This document shows positions 62,509-64,000 of a stretch of DNA of 64,000 nt, piece by piece. Numbering within the stretch: the first letter of the stretch is position 1; each line of letters opens with the position of its first letter. The position numbers and the translations under genes were made by a program. Source of the stretch: Deroplatys truncata (lineage: Eukaryota > Arthropoda > Insecta > Mantodea > Mantidae); NCBI GenBank assembly GCA_030765065.1, contig CM060984.1:101227488-101291487 (forward strand), in the 5' to 3' direction. The notes beneath the pieces are model-generated. The model was not told where the DNA came from and did not search any database. It saw only the letters and a list, made by a program, of their open reading frames with translations.

Positions 62509-63200
62509 CTGTAAAATAAATAACAAATTTGTTAGCATTAAGTTAATAAGCTAACTCATACTATAAGGAGTTTTTATACTTCAGTTTTTTAAACCCTAAG
62601 GTCAACTAATGAATGTACAAATGAATTCAATACCAAAATACTGAAGTTGCCTGATATTTATCCTCATTACTGAGAGATAGCTAAACCTCAGCCATGGAGG
62701 TTGACTCAGCATGAATCTGAGCCTGACACATAGCATGAAAGCCAAGAATGTTACACTTGCACTAGCACAGTTTCTTTCATACAGTATTCAATTTTTAATT
62801 AAAGCGTATACTTCTAAATCACAAAATAATCAGGGGTCCCATTTCCAGTAGCACAACCCCTTTATTTTACACAAATGCCTGACAGTTTCAGTGGCAATTT
62901 TTAATGTTGATGCTAATGAGAAGATTGTGTTATGAAATTCCATCTCTGAACACCAACAGTAAATGACACAATTATCACCCTTACAAACAAGCCCAACCCC
63001 AACCCCCCCCCCAAAAAAATCTGTGCTTATTTGCGACTTTTTACATGAAGAGCTTTGTATATTATTATTACATAAAGAGAACATTGGGCTTAACTTTCTT
63101 ATGTGCCATGGTACTTAAAATGTATTAAAAAGTAATTCCTAAGCACTAGAAATACCTTAGGAGTTGGAATTAATTGTTCTTCCACACAAGCTGTGTGTTG
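62509..63200. other. COPB1 intron upstream of exon a, nothing recognised
   Basis: No sequence resembling the missing N-terminal COPB1 exon was found here or up to 64000. Confidence 0.5.
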
Positions 63201-63205
63201 GACAG

Positions 63206-63320
63206 GGTTGGAAAGGTAGAATCAGATGACAAAAATTCAATGCCATAGCCGGGAGATCCGTGGTTCAAATCCCGGCTATGGCATTGAATTTTTCAGTCGT
63301 TTGATTCTACCTTTCCAACC
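63206..63320. repeat. Near-perfect SINE-derived palindrome
   Basis: The arms 63206-63253 and 63271-63320 (arm begins ggttggaaaggtagaatca) pair with a few mismatches around a 17-nt loop, agatccgtggttcaaat. The loop contains a pol III B-box core, and gcattgaatttttcag links it to the SINE fragment at 17981. Confidence 0.85.
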
Positions 63321-63374
63321 TTAGGAGTTATTTTAGGAGTAGAAGTTGTCTTCTCTAGACCTGGTGCACACCTA

Positions 63375-63676
63375 AATTAAATTAAATTGAGTTTTATTTA
63401 TGGATGCTCTTTAACTGCTGAGGTTCTTAGCGTCCCATTCTATATTGGGCATGAAAGACTGGTAATTTTGCTCAGAGGCCTTTTTATCAGGCTTGTGGTT
63501 CATTTACGCATTATAAATGTACCACAACAGACCACCAGCTTTATTTCCCTTCCGAAAGAAGCCATGCTAAGGATTTTTATGCCCGAAAAAATCCATTGCC
63601 CTTGCCCTTCACCGGATTTAAACCTGTGACCTCAGGAAATAGAGGCTAGCATGGTAATGACTACACCACGGAGGAC
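63375..63676 (-). repeat. tRNA-derived SINE family A, minus strand, with target duplication
   Basis: 302 bp in reverse orientation, flanked by ggtgcacaccta (63363-63374) and ggtgcccaccta (63677-63688). It contains the family head (gtcctccgtggtgtagtcat on the minus strand), the gggcataaaaatcc block and the tail next to 63375. Confidence 0.9.
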
Positions 63677-64000
63677 GGTGCCCACCTACCCACTCCTTTT
63701 AGGTGCCATACTTTTATAGCAGAATTATGCTGTAACGACAACAAACATCACCATTATGTTGATAGTGTACATGTGTGATGGAAACTGCCAACCTAAATGA
63801 AAAGCGGGTTACTGATATTTTCCTTACTTCTTATTCTTCTTTATTTTCGCTTCATTGATATCAAGTAATGAGAAGACACATTGACCTAAGCTTATTTAAA
63901 AAACCTAACCTAAGGCTAACCTTCCATGAATTCAGAAACCTAAGCTTATATAACAAAAATGGAACATTGTTAGCATGCTTTGGTGTAGCCACTAGCAGCT

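Noticed and set aside
1..64000. CRISPR array, prokaryotic operons or phage
   Set aside because: No regularly spaced direct repeats; spliced eukaryotic exons and animal transposons throughout.

Overview
This window is animal nuclear DNA, most likely from an insect or another arthropod. It is AT-rich, its exons are short with GT/AG borders, its introns run to several kb, and there is no operon-like gene packing. The interspersed repeats are mariner, Tc1, Tigger/pogo, piggyBac, PIF/Harbinger and hAT remnants, Penelope-like retroelements, LINE fragments and tRNA-derived SINEs. The species cannot be named from the sequence alone.

The window holds one host gene. COPB1 (coatomer subunit beta, beta-COP) lies on the minus strand. 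Seventeen coding exons were joined between 62508 and 4668. They give 937 in-frame residues, running from the E-K-G-D-V segment near the N-terminus to the stop codon. All 16 introns have GT/AG borders and compatible phases. Only the exon or exons coding for roughly the first 30-35 residues are missing; they lie beyond 64000 or were not recognised. Exons make up about 4% of the window. One intron is 83 bp and the others are 1.1 to 8.5 kb.

Reading from low to high coordinates: 1-4600 is the flank 3' of COPB1. It holds a SINE, a Penelope-like (PLE) tail, and a mariner-derived non-autonomous element that carries a nested microsatellite-bearing element. 4668-9413 is the last exon and last intron, with LINE and PLE fragments and a SINE whose target duplication copies the splice donor. 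9414-21565 has four exons, a 2.4 kb Tigger element, two copies of SINE family A, and a PLE interrupted by a LINE. 21566-29699 has two exons, further PLE and hAT debris, a second mariner-derived element and a 2.3 kb element with terminal inverted repeats. 29700-40250 has four exons, a Tc1-like element inside a SINE, a 5S rRNA/LINE chimera and an almost intact mariner. 40248-50933 has four exons, a perfect 71-bp foldback, piggyBac debris and a second Tigger. 50934-64000 has two exons, a Tc1 remnant, a PLE nested in another repeat, a complete but decayed piggyBac with TTAA target duplications, Harbinger and mariner fragments, and SINEs.

The gene and the repeats form no pathway together. beta-COP is a housekeeping subunit of the COPI vesicle coat, and its introns have served as landing sites. 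The points most worth following up are: (i) a repeat family with asymmetric inverted termini, a microsatellite core and A/T-tract insertion, resembling helentron-associated (HINE/DINE-1-like) elements; (ii) a hairpin ending in GAAAC that recurs at PLE 3' ends and in three foldbacks; (iii) the 5S rRNA/LINE chimera; (iv) the SINE insertion that duplicated the COPB1 splice donor.
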